From NCBI RefSeq assembly GCF_029945685.1, contig NZ_JAQSDA010000007.1, forward strand, positions 62,001-126,000: a DNA stretch of 64,000 bases, in the 5' to 3' direction. This document shows, in pieces, positions 43,153-51,784 of the stretch. Both the position numbers and the translations under genes were made by a program. This stretch comes from Polaromonas sp. Lineage in GTDB: Bacteria > Pseudomonadota > Gammaproteobacteria > Burkholderiales > Burkholderiaceae_C. How positions within the stretch are numbered: position 1 is the first letter of the stretch; the number at the start of each line of letters is the position of its first letter. The notes below the pieces were generated by a model that was not told the origin of the DNA, did no database searches, and was given only the letters and a program-made list of their open reading frames with translations.

Positions 43153-43572
43153 ATGGGCAACAAACTTTACGTCGGCAATCTGCCTTATTCCGTCCGCGAC
43201 GAAGACCTGCAACAATCTTTCGGCCAGTTTGGCGCTGTCACCAGCGCTAAAGTCATGATGGAGCGCGACACTGGTCGCTCCAAGGGCTTTGGCTTTGTGG
43301 AAATGGGCAGCGATGCCGAAGCGCAGGCAGCCATTGCCGGCATGAACGGCCAGCCCCTGGGTGGTCGCAGCGTGGTCGTCAACGAAGCCCGTCCGATGGA
43401 AGCTCGTCCTCCACGCACTGGCGGTGGCGGCTTCGGCGGCGGTAGTGGTGGTGGCGGCGGCTACGGTGGTGGCGGCGGCGGTGGTGGTTACGGCGGCGGC
43501 GGCGGTGGTGGCCGTTCCGGCGGTGGCGGCTACGGTGGTGGCGGCTCTGGCGGTGGACGCGGCGGCTACTAA
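43153..43572 (+). CDS. Glycine-rich RRM RNA-binding protein, copy 2
   Basis: Paralogue of 139 residues. RRM domain (LYVGNL, KGFGFVEM) is identical to copy 1; only the glycine-rich tail differs in length and composition (GGYGGGGGGGG, GRSGGGGYGGGG, ending GGRGGY). The tail differences look like slippage or unequal exchange in GGY/GGG codon repeats. It has its own promoter candidate, leader hairpin and terminator, so it is an independent unit. Function as for copy 1: single-stranded RNA binding, possibly in cold adaptation (inferred). Confidence 0.93.
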   Translation: MGNKLYVGNLPYSVRDEDLQQSFGQFGAVTSAKVMMERDTGRSKGFGFVEMGSDAEAQAAIAGMNGQPLGGRSVVVNEARPMEARPPRTGGGGFGGGSGGGGGYGGGGGGGGYGGGGGGGRSGGGGYGGGGSGGGRGGY

Positions 43573-43613
43573 GCCCTCCCCCTGACTCTTCAGCTTCGGC
43601 TGAAGACAGCTTT

Positions 43614-43648
43614 AAAAGGCTTCAAGACTTCGGTTTTGAAGCCTTTTT
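43614..43648 (+). terminator. Rho-independent terminator after RRM copy 2
   Basis: AAAAGGCTTCAA pairs perfectly with TTGAAGCCTTTT around a short loop and runs into TTTTT. It is related in sequence to the copy 1 terminator. It also lies just downstream of the SDR gene end and could serve both. Confidence 0.85.
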
Positions 43649-43698
43649 GCATGGCGGCCCTTGATACGCGGGCGCATACAGCTATTGATTTTGTAGCG

Positions 43699-44481
43699 TC
43701 ACAGCGGCTTTTCCGGCTGCCGATGTTTGCGCGGCCGGCCCGCCAGGGCCTTGTCAAACAGGCCATTGGGCAACAGGCGCAGCAGCTTGGCCACCACGCC
43801 CATCTGCCAGGGAATCACGCGGTAACCGGTACCTGCCTCAATGGCTGCGAAAGCCTTGTCGGCAAACGCCTCTGGCTGCATCAGAAACGGCATGGCGTAG
43901 CGGTTCTTCTGCGTCAGCGGCGTGTCGACGTAGCCGGGACACAGGGTCACAACCTTCACGCCCGAAGGCCGCAGCTCGCCACGCAAGCTCTCGCAGTACG
44001 CGATGACTGCCGCCTTGCTGGCACAGTAGGCGCCGTGGCCAGGCAAGCCGCGAATACCTGCCACGCTCGCCATGCCCACCAGCGCGCCCGAGCCCCGCTG
44101 CACCATGGCATCCACAAAAGGATGAAAAGTCGCCGCCAGGCCGATGTTGTTGGTGGCAAACGTCTGCGCCATCACCTCCAGGTCCTCGCGCACTGCCGTG
44201 TCCATGCCAATGCTGACGCCGGCGTTGGCGATCACCACATCCGGCACGCCCTGGGCCGCAATGCAATCCCGCCCAGCCGCCACAATGCTGCTGCTGTCCG
44301 ACACGTCGGCGCTATAGATTTTATAGCTGTTGGCGCTTATTCCATGAGCCTGCACCCACGTTTCCACTTCGCGAGTACGGCGTGCCACGAGTGCCAGCCG
44401 GTAACCGGCCTGAAAAAAGCGCAGGGCCAGGGCCTGGCCGATGCCGCTGGAGGCGCCGGTGATGAAAACAAGTCTGGACAT
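43699..44481 (-). CDS. Short-chain dehydrogenase/reductase
   Basis: NAD(P)-dependent oxidoreductase of 260 residues, classical SDR type. The nucleotide-binding TGASSGIGQAL (residues about 8-18), NAG in VVIANAGVS, and the catalytic Ser/Tyr/Lys of MASVAG and YCASK are present. ATG 44481 has AGGAG nearby. A dispersed repeat (about 44312-44342, ATTTTATAGCTGTTGGCGC) is part of the coding sequence, encoding residues near SANSYKIYSAD. It follows lptC, where lptA would be expected. Substrate unknown. Confidence 0.9.
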   Translation of the reverse strand: MSRLVFITGASSGIGQALALRFFQAGYRLALVARRTREVETWVQAHGISANSYKIYSADVSDSSSIVAAGRDCIAAQGVPDVVIANAGVSIGMDTAVREDLEVMAQTFATNNIGLAATFHPFVDAMVQRGSGALVGMASVAGIRGLPGHGAYCASKAAVIAYCESLRGELRPSGVKVVTLCPGYVDTPLTQKNRYAMPFLMQPEAFADKAFAAIEAGTGYRVIPWQMGVVAKLLRLLPNGLFDKALAGRPRKHRQPEKPL

Positions 44482-44544
44482 GAACAACTCCTGCCGGGCT
44501 TGAACAGGCCGGCTCTATTTTTGAAGACAGCCGCCGGCCGCCCT

Positions 44545-45234
44545 TCAGGGCGCGCCGCCCGCGGGGGCTTTGCGCGGCACCAGCACGCCTTTGACCCGCC
44601 CCTTGAGGTCAGCCACCCGCTCAAGATTGTCATAGGCAAAGGTGTCCCCGGCGAACTGGTCGCTTCCGCGTGTGATGACCACCGGCAGGTGCGACTTCGC
44701 ACGCTCCTCATTCACAAACACGTGCAGGAACTCTCCCTGGAATTCAAGTCGCGGAATCTCACGGCCAGCCGCATCCACGGCCGCTTCACGCACCACGCGT
44801 GCATTGCCGATGAGCTGGACTTCCGAGCCGTCGGCATTGGTCAGCGCCCGGTTGCCGGTCGAGGTCGTCAACCGGCCCTCGAGGCTGTAGCTGCGGATCA
44901 GCGCCTTGTCGATCTCCAGCGTGTCGGTGTCCGGGTAGTGGCGCAGTTCGGCGCCCGAGACATCGCTTTTGAGCCGCCCCGCATCGTCAAAGGTCTTGAT
45001 GCCGAACTTGCGCAGATAGTAGTCCGGCTCGGCGCTGACCGCTTTCTGGCCTTCCGGCGCCAGCGAGGCGGGCGTGTTTCTAACCAGCCAGTAAGTGCCC
45101 AGTGCCAGCACGCCCATCATCAGCACCGGGATATAGATGGCCGTACGCTCCCACAGCAGGGACGCCCTGTCCAGCGCGCTGCGCCAGGCCGGAACCACAG
45201 GCGCAGAAGGACCCGGGAAGGCGTTGGCAGCCAT
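44545..45234 (-). CDS. lptC: LPS export bitopic protein LptC
   Basis: Component of the Lpt bridge: anchored in the inner membrane with a periplasmic jellyroll that passes LPS from LptBFG to LptA. The 229-residue protein has one N-terminal helix (IYIPVLMMGVLALGTYWLV at about 33-51), then PDYYLRKFGIKTFDDAGRLK and LQFQGEFLHVF-like strands typical of LptC. Start ATG 45234 overlaps the kdsC stop. The usual downstream genes lptA-lptB-rpoN are missing here; an SDR gene on the same strand follows after a 63-base gap. Confidence 0.93.
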   Translation of the reverse strand: MAANAFPGPSAPVVPAWRSALDRASLLWERTAIYIPVLMMGVLALGTYWLVRNTPASLAPEGQKAVSAEPDYYLRKFGIKTFDDAGRLKSDVSGAELRHYPDTDTLEIDKALIRSYSLEGRLTTSTGNRALTNADGSEVQLIGNARVVREAAVDAAGREIPRLEFQGEFLHVFVNEERAKSHLPVVITRGSDQFAGDTFAYDNLERVADLKGRVKGVLVPRKAPAGGAP

Positions 45235-45833
45235 CACGCGGTGTACTCCTGCAGCAAGGCCGCGTAACGGCCGCTGGCCACCATCAACAGGTCGCAGAAC
45301 TCGCGCACGGCACCGTCGCCGCCGCGGGCCTCGGTGACATGCGTGGCCAGGGCCTTGACCTCCGCATGCGCGTTGGCGGGCGCGCAGCTCAAGGCAACGC
45401 GGCGCATCACCGGCAGATCGGGCCAGTCGTCGCCCATGAACGCGGCTTGTGACCAGTCCAGTCCGAGCTCTTTCAGGGTGATCTCGGCGGCCGGGCGTTT
45501 GTCTTCGGTTCCGAAGTGGGCATGCACGATGCCGAGGGCCTGCAACCGGGTCCGCAGCACCGCGCTGTCGCGCCCGGTGATCACCGCCGGGGTGATGCCG
45601 GCACGCTGGAGCAATTTCAGGCCATGGCCGTCGAGCGAATTGAAGCGCTTGAGGGTCTCGCCCGCGGCATTGAAGCCGACCTGCGGCGTCGCCCGGGGGT
45701 CGCCTTCCGGATATTCGCCGAAATAAAGTCCCCCGTCGGTCAGCACGCCATCGACATCGAAGAACGCCACCTTGATATTCTGCGCGCGCAGCAGCAGTTC
45801 AGCCGCGAAGTTCAAGGCCGGCACCGATCCCAT
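45234..45833 (-). CDS. kdsC: 3-deoxy-D-manno-octulosonate 8-phosphate phosphatase
   Basis: HAD-family phosphatase that removes phosphate from KDO-8-P in lipopolysaccharide core synthesis. The 199-residue protein has the HAD motifs FFDVDGVLTDGGLYF (nucleophile Asp), VITGRDS and MGDDWPDLPVM (metal Asp), and no cap domain, as usual for the tetrameric KdsC. ATG 45833 shares one base with the kdsD stop; its stop overlaps lptC. The kdsD-kdsC-lptC order is conserved in proteobacteria. Confidence 0.95.
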   Translation of the reverse strand: MGSVPALNFAAELLLRAQNIKVAFFDVDGVLTDGGLYFGEYPEGDPRATPQVGFNAAGETLKRFNSLDGHGLKLLQRAGITPAVITGRDSAVLRTRLQALGIVHAHFGTEDKRPAAEITLKELGLDWSQAAFMGDDWPDLPVMRRVALSCAPANAHAEVKALATHVTEARGGDGAVREFCDLLMVASGRYAALLQEYTA

Positions 45834-46825
45834 CAGATCACCTTCGCACGCAGCAAGTCGTTGCTGTTGAGGGCGCCGCACAAGACACCCGCGCCGTCCA
45901 CCACCAGCACGCTGGTGATGCGGTACTGCTCCATCAGCGCCACCGCCTCCACAGCCAGGGCGCCGGCGCGCAGGGTGCGCGGGTCGGGATGCATGACATC
46001 GGCGGCCTTGCTGGTCCGCAAATCCACCCCTTTTTCAATCAGCCGGCGCAAATCACCGTCGGTGAAAATGCCGCGCACCCGGCGCGCATCATCCACGATG
46101 GCCGAAGCACCCAGGCCCTTGTTGCTCATCTCGCGCATCAGTTCCGTAAAACCGGCCTGCAGGCCGACCGCCGGCACCGCCTCGCCGGTTCGCATCACAT
46201 CGTCGATATGCGTCAGCAGCTTGCGCCCCAGCGCGCCGCCGGGATGGGAACGGGCAAAGTCTTCTTCCCTGAAGCCGCGCGCATCGAGCAGGGCCACCGC
46301 CAACGCATCACCGAGCGCCAACTGCGCCGTGGTGCTGGCCGTGGGCGCAAGATTGAGCGGACAGGCCTCCAGGTCAACCGCGCTGATCAGGACGATGTCG
46401 GCATGCTGTGCGAGCGTCGAGTCGGAGCGGCCAGTCATGGCCAGCAACGTGACGCCGATCCGCTTCAGGGCCGGCAGGATGGCCGCCAGTTCATCCACCT
46501 CACCCGAGTAGGAAATCGCCAGCACCACATCGCCCGGGGCCACCATGCCGAGGTCACCATGACTGGCCTCGGCCGGATGCACAAACATCGCCGGCGTGCC
46601 GGTTGAGGCCAGGGTGGCAGAAATTTTCCGCCCGATGTGGCCGCTTTTGCCCATGCCCATCACCACGACCCGGCCCCTGCAAGCCAGCATGACCTCGACA
46701 GCGCGTGCGAACTCGGGGCCGACCCGGGTCTTCAGCCCGAGCACGGCAGCGGCTTCAATGTCAAAGGTTCTGTGGGCCAGTGCCAGCGCTTGCGCAGCGT
46801 CGAATTTCGCGGGATCAAAGCTCAT
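45833..46825 (-). CDS. kdsD: D-arabinose 5-phosphate isomerase
   Basis: Converts ribulose 5-phosphate to arabinose 5-phosphate, the first committed step to KDO. The 330-residue protein has an N-terminal SIS domain (VVVMGMGKSGHIGRKISATLASTGTP; HPAEASHGDLGM, with the active His) and two C-terminal CBS domains (about 210-325, RGIFTDGDLRRLIEKG). It begins the kdsD-kdsC-lptC operon, divergent from the Kef-type antiporter across about 90 bases. Confidence 0.96.
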   Translation of the reverse strand: MSFDPAKFDAAQALALAHRTFDIEAAAVLGLKTRVGPEFARAVEVMLACRGRVVVMGMGKSGHIGRKISATLASTGTPAMFVHPAEASHGDLGMVAPGDVVLAISYSGEVDELAAILPALKRIGVTLLAMTGRSDSTLAQHADIVLISAVDLEACPLNLAPTASTTAQLALGDALAVALLDARGFREEDFARSHPGGALGRKLLTHIDDVMRTGEAVPAVGLQAGFTELMREMSNKGLGASAIVDDARRVRGIFTDGDLRRLIEKGVDLRTSKAADVMHPDPRTLRAGALAVEAVALMEQYRITSVLVVDGAGVLCGALNSNDLLRAKVI

Positions 46826-46915
46826 GCCTGCATTCTATAGAGCCGCACCGGATCGGGGCCTGCCCTGTCCGCTGGCTACCCGGGGGAGAAGACACCCATC
46901 GGCTACCATCAAAGC

Positions 46916-48901
46916 ATGACCGCGCTCGAACTCACACTGCTGTACTTGCTGGCTGCTGTGCTGGGCGTGGTCGCCTGCCGCTTCTTCAAGTTGCCGCCCA
47001 TGCTGGGTTACCTGGCGGTCGGCGTGGTGATTGGCCCGAACGCGCTGGCGCTGGCGAAAAACTCCGATGGTGTGCGTCATCTCGGCGAATTCGGCGTGGT
47101 TTTCCTGATGTTCGTGATCGGGCTGGAGTTCAACCTGCCCAAGCTGCGTTCCATGCGGCGTCACGTCTTCGGCCTGGGCATGCTCCAGGTCGTGTCAACA
47201 ATCGTGCTGGCCACGGTCGGCTCCCTGTTCCTGGCGTCGCTGGCACCCACGCTCTGGAAGATGCCGTGGCAGACGGCGCTGGCGCTCTCCGGCGCCGTGG
47301 CCATGAGCAGCACGGCCGTGGTGGTCAAGCTCCTGTCCGAGCGGCTCGAGCTCGATTCGGAACACGGCAAGCGCGTGGTGGGCGTCCTGCTGTTCCAGGA
47401 TCTGGCTGTGGTGCCGCTGCTGGTACTGATCCCCGCGCTGGGCGCCTCCCCCGACAAGCTGCTGATGGCGCTGGCCGTTGCCGGGCTCAAGGCAACGGTG
47501 CTGGTCGGATTGCTGCTGACTGGCGGGCAGCGCGTCATGCGCTGGTGGCTCACGCTGGTGGCCAGGCGCAAAAGCGACGAGCTGTTTGTGCTGAACCTGC
47601 TGCTGGTCACGCTGGCGCTGGCCTGGCTCACCGAGCTGGCCGGACTGAGCCTGGCACTCGGCGCGTTCATCGCGGGCATGTTGATCTCGGAAACCGAATT
47701 CAAGCACCAGGTGGAAACCGATATCCGGCCTTTTCATGACGTGTTGCTCGGCCTGTTTTTCATCAGCATCGGCATGATGCTGGACTGGCGCCTGGTGCTC
47801 GAACGCTGGCCGCTGGTGCTGCTGCTGCTGACCGTGCCGGTGCTGTTCAAGCTGGTGATGATCACGGCGCTGGCCCGCGCTCTGGGCGCCACCGCCGGCG
47901 CCTCACTGCGCACCGGCCTGTACCTGGCGCAGGCCGGCGAGTTCGGCTTTGTGCTGCTGACGCTGGCGCAGGGCAACAACCTGATTCCCCCATCGCTGCT
48001 CAACCCCATCCTGGCCAGCATGGTGCTGTCGATGCTGGCCACGCCTTTCATCATCATGTACAGCAACCGCATCGTGATGAAACTGGTTTCCAGCGAGTGG
48101 CTGCAGCAGTCGCTGCAGATGACCACGATTGCGCGCAAGGCCATCAACACCGACCGGCACGTGATCGTCTGCGGCTACGGTCGCTGCGGCCAGAACCTGG
48201 GCCACATGCTGGAGCGCGAAGGCATCCCCTACATCGCGCTGGACCTTGACCCGGACCGGGTGCGCCAGGCGGCCGCCGCCGGCGATTCGGTGGTGTTCGG
48301 CGACGCCGTGCGGCTGCAGTCACTGATGGCGGCCGGCCTGGCGCGCGCCAGCGCCGTGGTGGTGACTTACCTGGACACCGCCAGTGCGCTCAAGGTGCTG
48401 GCCAACATCCGTGCCCATGCGCCCACCGTGCCCGTGATTGTGCGCACGGTGGACGACCGCGACCTGGAAAAACTGCAGGCCGCCGGCGCCACCGAGGTGG
48501 TGCCCGAAGCCATCGAAGCCAGCCTGATGCTGGCCAGCCATGCGCTGGCACTGGTGGGCGTGCCCATGCGCCGCGTGATCCGCGTGGTGCAGGACCAGCG
48601 CGATGCACGCTACAACCTGCTGCGCGGCTACTTCCGCGGCGCTGATGACGACACCACCGGCGACCTGGAACAGGAACGCCTGTCCACCGTCACGCTGCCG
48701 CTGGGCATCAAGTCGGCCGGCCGGCCATTGAGCGAGTTTGCCCTGCACGCGACGGGTGTGCGCGTGGTCAGCCTGCGCCGGGGCGGCGGCAAGACCCTGG
48801 AAGCGCTGGACAACACGCTGCTCGAAGGCGGCGACACGCTGGTTCTGTCGGGCAACTCCGAAGCGCTGGCGCTGGCCGAGCAGAAACTTCTACGCGGCTG
48901 A
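46916..48901 (+). CDS. CPA2-type cation:proton antiporter with TrkA/RCK domains (KefB/YbaL-like)
   Basis: Inner-membrane K+ (or Na+)/H+ antiporter of 661 residues. About 12-13 helices fill the first 390 residues (MLGYLAVGVVIGPNAL, GVVFLMFVIGLEFN, LFQDLAVVPLLVLIP). A cytoplasmic TrkA-N/RCK nucleotide-binding domain follows (HVIVCGYGRCGQNLGHML, about 415; IALDLDPDRV), and a TrkA-C domain ends the protein (TVTLPLGIKSAGRPLSEFAL, about 590-660). YbaL-like proteins share this layout; gating by nucleotide or glutathione is not deducible. The phosphatase gene starts 8 bases after its stop. Confidence 0.93.
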   Translation: MTALELTLLYLLAAVLGVVACRFFKLPPMLGYLAVGVVIGPNALALAKNSDGVRHLGEFGVVFLMFVIGLEFNLPKLRSMRRHVFGLGMLQVVSTIVLATVGSLFLASLAPTLWKMPWQTALALSGAVAMSSTAVVVKLLSERLELDSEHGKRVVGVLLFQDLAVVPLLVLIPALGASPDKLLMALAVAGLKATVLVGLLLTGGQRVMRWWLTLVARRKSDELFVLNLLLVTLALAWLTELAGLSLALGAFIAGMLISETEFKHQVETDIRPFHDVLLGLFFISIGMMLDWRLVLERWPLVLLLLTVPVLFKLVMITALARALGATAGASLRTGLYLAQAGEFGFVLLTLAQGNNLIPPSLLNPILASMVLSMLATPFIIMYSNRIVMKLVSSEWLQQSLQMTTIARKAINTDRHVIVCGYGRCGQNLGHMLEREGIPYIALDLDPDRVRQAAAAGDSVVFGDAVRLQSLMAAGLARASAVVVTYLDTASALKVLANIRAHAPTVPVIVRTVDDRDLEKLQAAGATEVVPEAIEASLMLASHALALVGVPMRRVIRVVQDQRDARYNLLRGYFRGADDDTTGDLEQERLSTVTLPLGIKSAGRPLSEFALHATGVRVVSLRRGGGKTLEALDNTLLEGGDTLVLSGNSEALALAEQKLLRG

Positions 48902-48909
48902 ACGCTCTC

Positions 48910-49458
48910 ATGCTGATGGACCGACGACTTTTCACCGGCGTACTGCTGATCACCCCCTGGGCGGCAAGCGCGCAAACCGACCCGCTCGCGGCCCGCCTTC
49001 TCGCCGGCGCCTGCGTGGTGTTGCTGCGGCATGCGCAGACCGTGCCCGGCATCGGCGACCCGCCGGACTTTCGCCTTGACCAGTGCAGCACGCAGCGCAA
49101 CCTCAGCGAAGAAGGGCGCCTGCAGGCCGGGCGTATCGGCCAGTGGTTCACGTCCCGCGGCCTGTTGCCCCGCACCGTCCGGTCCAGCGCCTGGTGCCGG
49201 TGCAAGGACACGGCCGATCTGGCCTTCGGCCGTCATCAGGTCTGGCCGGCGCTCAATTCCTTTTTCGGGTCGGGCGGCGGGGAAACCCAGACCGCGCAAT
49301 TGCGCGCTGCACTGCGCCGCGTCCCGGCGGGCCAATTCGAGGTATGGGTCACCCACCAGGTCAACATGACTGCGCTGACCGGTGAAGGCATGGCGATGGG
49401 AGAGGGCCTGGTGGTCGACGCAAGAGGCAAAATGGTGGCCCGCAGCACTTTTGGCTAG
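48910..49458 (+). CDS. Exported histidine phosphatase superfamily protein
   Basis: Small branch-2-like or SixA-like phosphatase of 182 residues with an N-terminal signal peptide ([22 protein letters not shown]). The catalytic RHG-type motif appears as VVLLRHAQT near residue 37 (Arg-His present, third residue Ala), with a second His in WVTHQVNMT (about 150). These proteins, often annotated as phosphoglycerate mutase-like, act on unknown periplasmic phosphoesters. Located between the antiporter and apt; all three are closely spaced and probably co-transcribed. Confidence 0.85.
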   Translation: MLMDRRLFTGVLLITPWAASAQTDPLAARLLAGACVVLLRHAQTVPGIGDPPDFRLDQCSTQRNLSEEGRLQAGRIGQWFTSRGLLPRTVRSSAWCRCKDTADLAFGRHQVWPALNSFFGSGGGETQTAQLRAALRRVPAGQFEVWVTHQVNMTALTGEGMAMGEGLVVDARGKMVARSTFG

Positions 49459-49462
49459 ACCC

Positions 49463-50029
49463 ATGCCCTCCAACCGCGACGCATTCGATTTCGGCCCCTA
49501 TCTCCGCAGCCACATCCGCACCGTGCCCGACTGGCCGACACCCGGTGTCCAGTTTCGCGACATCACGCCGCTGCTGCAGGACCCGAAAGTGTTCCGTGTG
49601 CTGATTGACGCCTTTGTGCACCGCTACATGGATCCGGCGCTGCGCCCCGACGTGGTGGCCGGGCTGGATGCCCGCGGCTTCATTCTGGGAGCGGTCGTGG
49701 CTTACGAGCTCAACATCGGTTTTGTGCCGATCCGCAAAAAAGGCAAACTGCCTTTCACCACCGTGCAGGAAACCTACGAACTGGAATACGGCAGCGCCAC
49801 TGTCGAACTGCACACTGACGCGGTCAAGACAGGGGACAAAGTGCTGCTGATCGACGACCTCATCGCCACCGGCGGCACCATGATGGCCGGGAAAAAGCTG
49901 CTGGAGAAACTGGGCGCCCGTGTCACCGAAGGCGCTGCCATCGTGGACCTGCCGGAGCTGGGCGGCTCCGCCAAACTGCGTGCGGCCGGTCTGCCGCTGT
50001 TCACCCTGGTGGACTTCGCCGGTCACTGA
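49463..50029 (+). CDS. apt: Adenine phosphoribosyltransferase
   Basis: Purine salvage enzyme that makes AMP from adenine and PRPP. The 188-residue protein shows the type I PRTase features: [44 protein letters not shown], and the PRPP-binding [20 protein letters not shown] 49463 lies 4 bases after the phosphatase stop. Length is normal for the family. Confidence 0.96.
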   Translation: MPSNRDAFDFGPYLRSHIRTVPDWPTPGVQFRDITPLLQDPKVFRVLIDAFVHRYMDPALRPDVVAGLDARGFILGAVVAYELNIGFVPIRKKGKLPFTTVQETYELEYGSATVELHTDAVKTGDKVLLIDDLIATGGTMMAGKKLLEKLGARVTEGAAIVDLPELGGSAKLRAAGLPLFTLVDFAGH

Positions 50030-50040
50030 GACCGGCTGGA

Positions 50041-50096
50041 CACTATCATTTCTATAGCTGTTCGCGCCCGCCCAACAAGGGCTGAAGCCCGAAAAT
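50041..50096 (+). repeat. Dispersed short repeat, family 2 (after apt)
   Basis: ACTATCATTTCTATAGCTGTTCGCGCCCGCCCAACAAGGGCTGAAGCCCG: the clearest complete copy, with the AT-rich palindrome CTAT-ATAG, the GCGCCCG block and the terminal stem GGGCT-AGCCC, which could act as a terminator. Confidence 0.65.
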
Positions 50097-50108
50097 ATTG
50101 AATGTTTC

Positions 50109-50900
50109 CTAAACCAGGTCGCCGTACTGGGTGGCGCTGAGCGCCGGCACCGAGGCGGGGGACTCCGGCATCTCGGTGTCTTCAAAACCCGTGAGCAGGG
50201 TGTAGGAATGCGGGCCGCTGCGGGTGGTCACGCCTTTTGCCGCCACCGGCGCTGCTCCGCCACTGGCGGACGCGGCGGCCAGGGCCTGCTTGAAAGCGGC
50301 CACTTCGTCGGCCTGGATGGGTTCATAACGCGAAGCGACCGGAGCCGCAACCGCCGTCTCGGCGGCGGCAACAACAGCAACGGCCACCGCGGCGGGCGCG
50401 CTGTGGGACCGGGCCCCCTGGGCGCTGGGCTGGGGGCGGCCGATTGCCACCAGCTCGTTCATGCGCCAGTAGACGGCCGTCACGCGGATGTTGTAACGCG
50501 ACTTGGCGCTCTGGGCGATCATCACCTCGATTTCCGCCAGTCGATCGGTCTGCCCGCCGAACTCCTGCGCCAGGTCCATCATGACCATGAACTGGTCACC
50601 ACGCGGGTCCAGCGACAACACCTTGAATTTGTAGCTGGCCGACAGGACGCCGGCGCGGATCATGGCCTCGCGCACGGCGGCATACAGCAACTCCCTCTTG
50701 GCGTGCCGCTGGGATTTCTGCTCGCCCCCGAGTTCGCCGGTCTTAAGAGGTGTGGGCACCGAAGCCCTGGGTCGCGCGCCCGCTACCGGCCGGGTACGCT
50801 CGTCGCGCGTCAGACCCGAACTGTCGACATCGGGCCGCGCCTTGGGGGAGGCATGCCGTTCGTTGCTGGAGGTACCGGAAAACCAACTGAAAAATGACAT
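50109..50900 (-). CDS. Conserved hypothetical protein, function unknown
   Basis: Protein of 263 residues that I do not recognise as a named family. It opens MSFFSWFSGTSSNE, has a basic low-complexity linker, then a folded central part (about 65-155: KRELLYAAVREAMIRAGVLS, YKFKVLSLDPRGDQFMVMMD, AEIEVMIAQSAKSRYNIRVT, VYWRMNE), then a long alanine-rich linker and a C-terminal part ending ATQYGDLV. The strand-helix pattern with VREAMIR and IEVMIAQ may be a small alpha/beta domain. There is no signal peptide or membrane helix. ATG 50900 is chosen since upstream frame is low-complexity. It stands alone between apt (convergent) and a cNMP-binding protein. Confidence 0.75.
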   Translation of the reverse strand: MSFFSWFSGTSSNERHASPKARPDVDSSGLTRDERTRPVAGARPRASVPTPLKTGELGGEQKSQRHAKRELLYAAVREAMIRAGVLSASYKFKVLSLDPRGDQFMVMMDLAQEFGGQTDRLAEIEVMIAQSAKSRYNIRVTAVYWRMNELVAIGRPQPSAQGARSHSAPAAVAVAVVAAAETAVAAPVASRYEPIQADEVAAFKQALAAASASGGAAPVAAKGVTTRSGPHSYTLLTGFEDTEMPESPASVPALSATQYGDLV

Positions 50901-51155
50901 CGACTGGCGCCTGCAAAATGATGGCTGCGCAAGCAGCGATCGGGGCGGTGTTGCAGGGGACCTGCAACTTTCATGGTCTAGTTTACTGAGTCCTCTTGTC
51001 AAGACAGCCCGCGCCGGGCGGCCGGAAGGTACCGCTCATACGTCCTGGCGCCTTTCCCTGCAATAAATCACGCTATGGCCACCTGAATGCACCGCCGGGG
51101 TCTTGCGTGCGCCCACTCTTGTGGTGGCGCCACCACGGGTCACGACCCAGCGCCC
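50901..51155. other. Intergenic region, nothing recognised
   Basis: About 255 bases between the hypothetical gene and the cNMP-binding gene. No hairpin, promoter or gene stands out. Confidence 0.3.
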
Positions 51156-51647
51156 TCAGGTGACGGCTACACGCTTGGGACGGTTGTACAGCCGCTTGGC
51201 CAACACCCCGCCCAAGCCCAGACACAACTCCAGCGCGATCGGGCTGTTCCGGTTGGACAGCTCCTTGAAACGAATCGCCGTGAGGCACCAGAGTTGGCAG
51301 GCGTTGGACGCCTGCACGGTGGCGTTGCGCGGCAGGCGCGAGAAAAAAGCACCTTCACCCACCAGCGAGCCCGCTGCCACCATCGCCAGTCGTACCCGGC
51401 CCTTCTCGTCCTGGTAGTGAACGCTCAATGTTCCGCTCTCGACAAAATACAGGGTCTGGTCCGCAGAACCCTGCTCGATCAGCGACTGCCCTGCTTGCAG
51501 CGCGAAAGGCTGCATGTAGCCGGCCAGAACCTCCCACTGCTGAGCGGTGAGCTGGCAGCGCAAGGCGTCGCTGGCATGGCTGTGCGCCATGGCATTGACC
51601 AACCCCTGGATGTCAAAGCGGGCTGAAGTCGGGAGTGGGGCGTTCAT
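51156..51647 (-). CDS. Cyclic-nucleotide-binding domain protein without a DNA-binding domain
   Basis: Protein of 163 residues consisting of a single cNMP-binding beta-roll: LQAGQSLIEQGSADQTLYFVE, GTLSVHYQDEKGRVRLAMV, GSLVGEGAFFSRLPRNATVQA (phosphate-binding cassette region) and a C-helix ELSNRNSPIALELCLGLGGVL. Unlike Crp/Fnr regulators, it ends 15-20 residues after the helix, with no helix-turn-helix. It may be a stand-alone sensor or regulatory subunit. ATG 51647 (MNAPLPTSARF) is preferred over a start 13 residues upstream. Neighbouring genes do not suggest a partner. Confidence 0.83.
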   Translation of the reverse strand: MNAPLPTSARFDIQGLVNAMAHSHASDALRCQLTAQQWEVLAGYMQPFALQAGQSLIEQGSADQTLYFVESGTLSVHYQDEKGRVRLAMVAAGSLVGEGAFFSRLPRNATVQASNACQLWCLTAIRFKELSNRNSPIALELCLGLGGVLAKRLYNRPKRVAVT

Positions 51648-51784
51648 GATGGACGGAAGATACCCTTCGCCGGTGCCTTGCCGCAAGGGACGTTAACGCC
51701 CCTTTACACCTGATACACCGGCAAGCCAGATCCAGTTTTCGCGGCGCCACGGTCAGCGAAGGCAAGACACCGGCCGTCAGTGCA

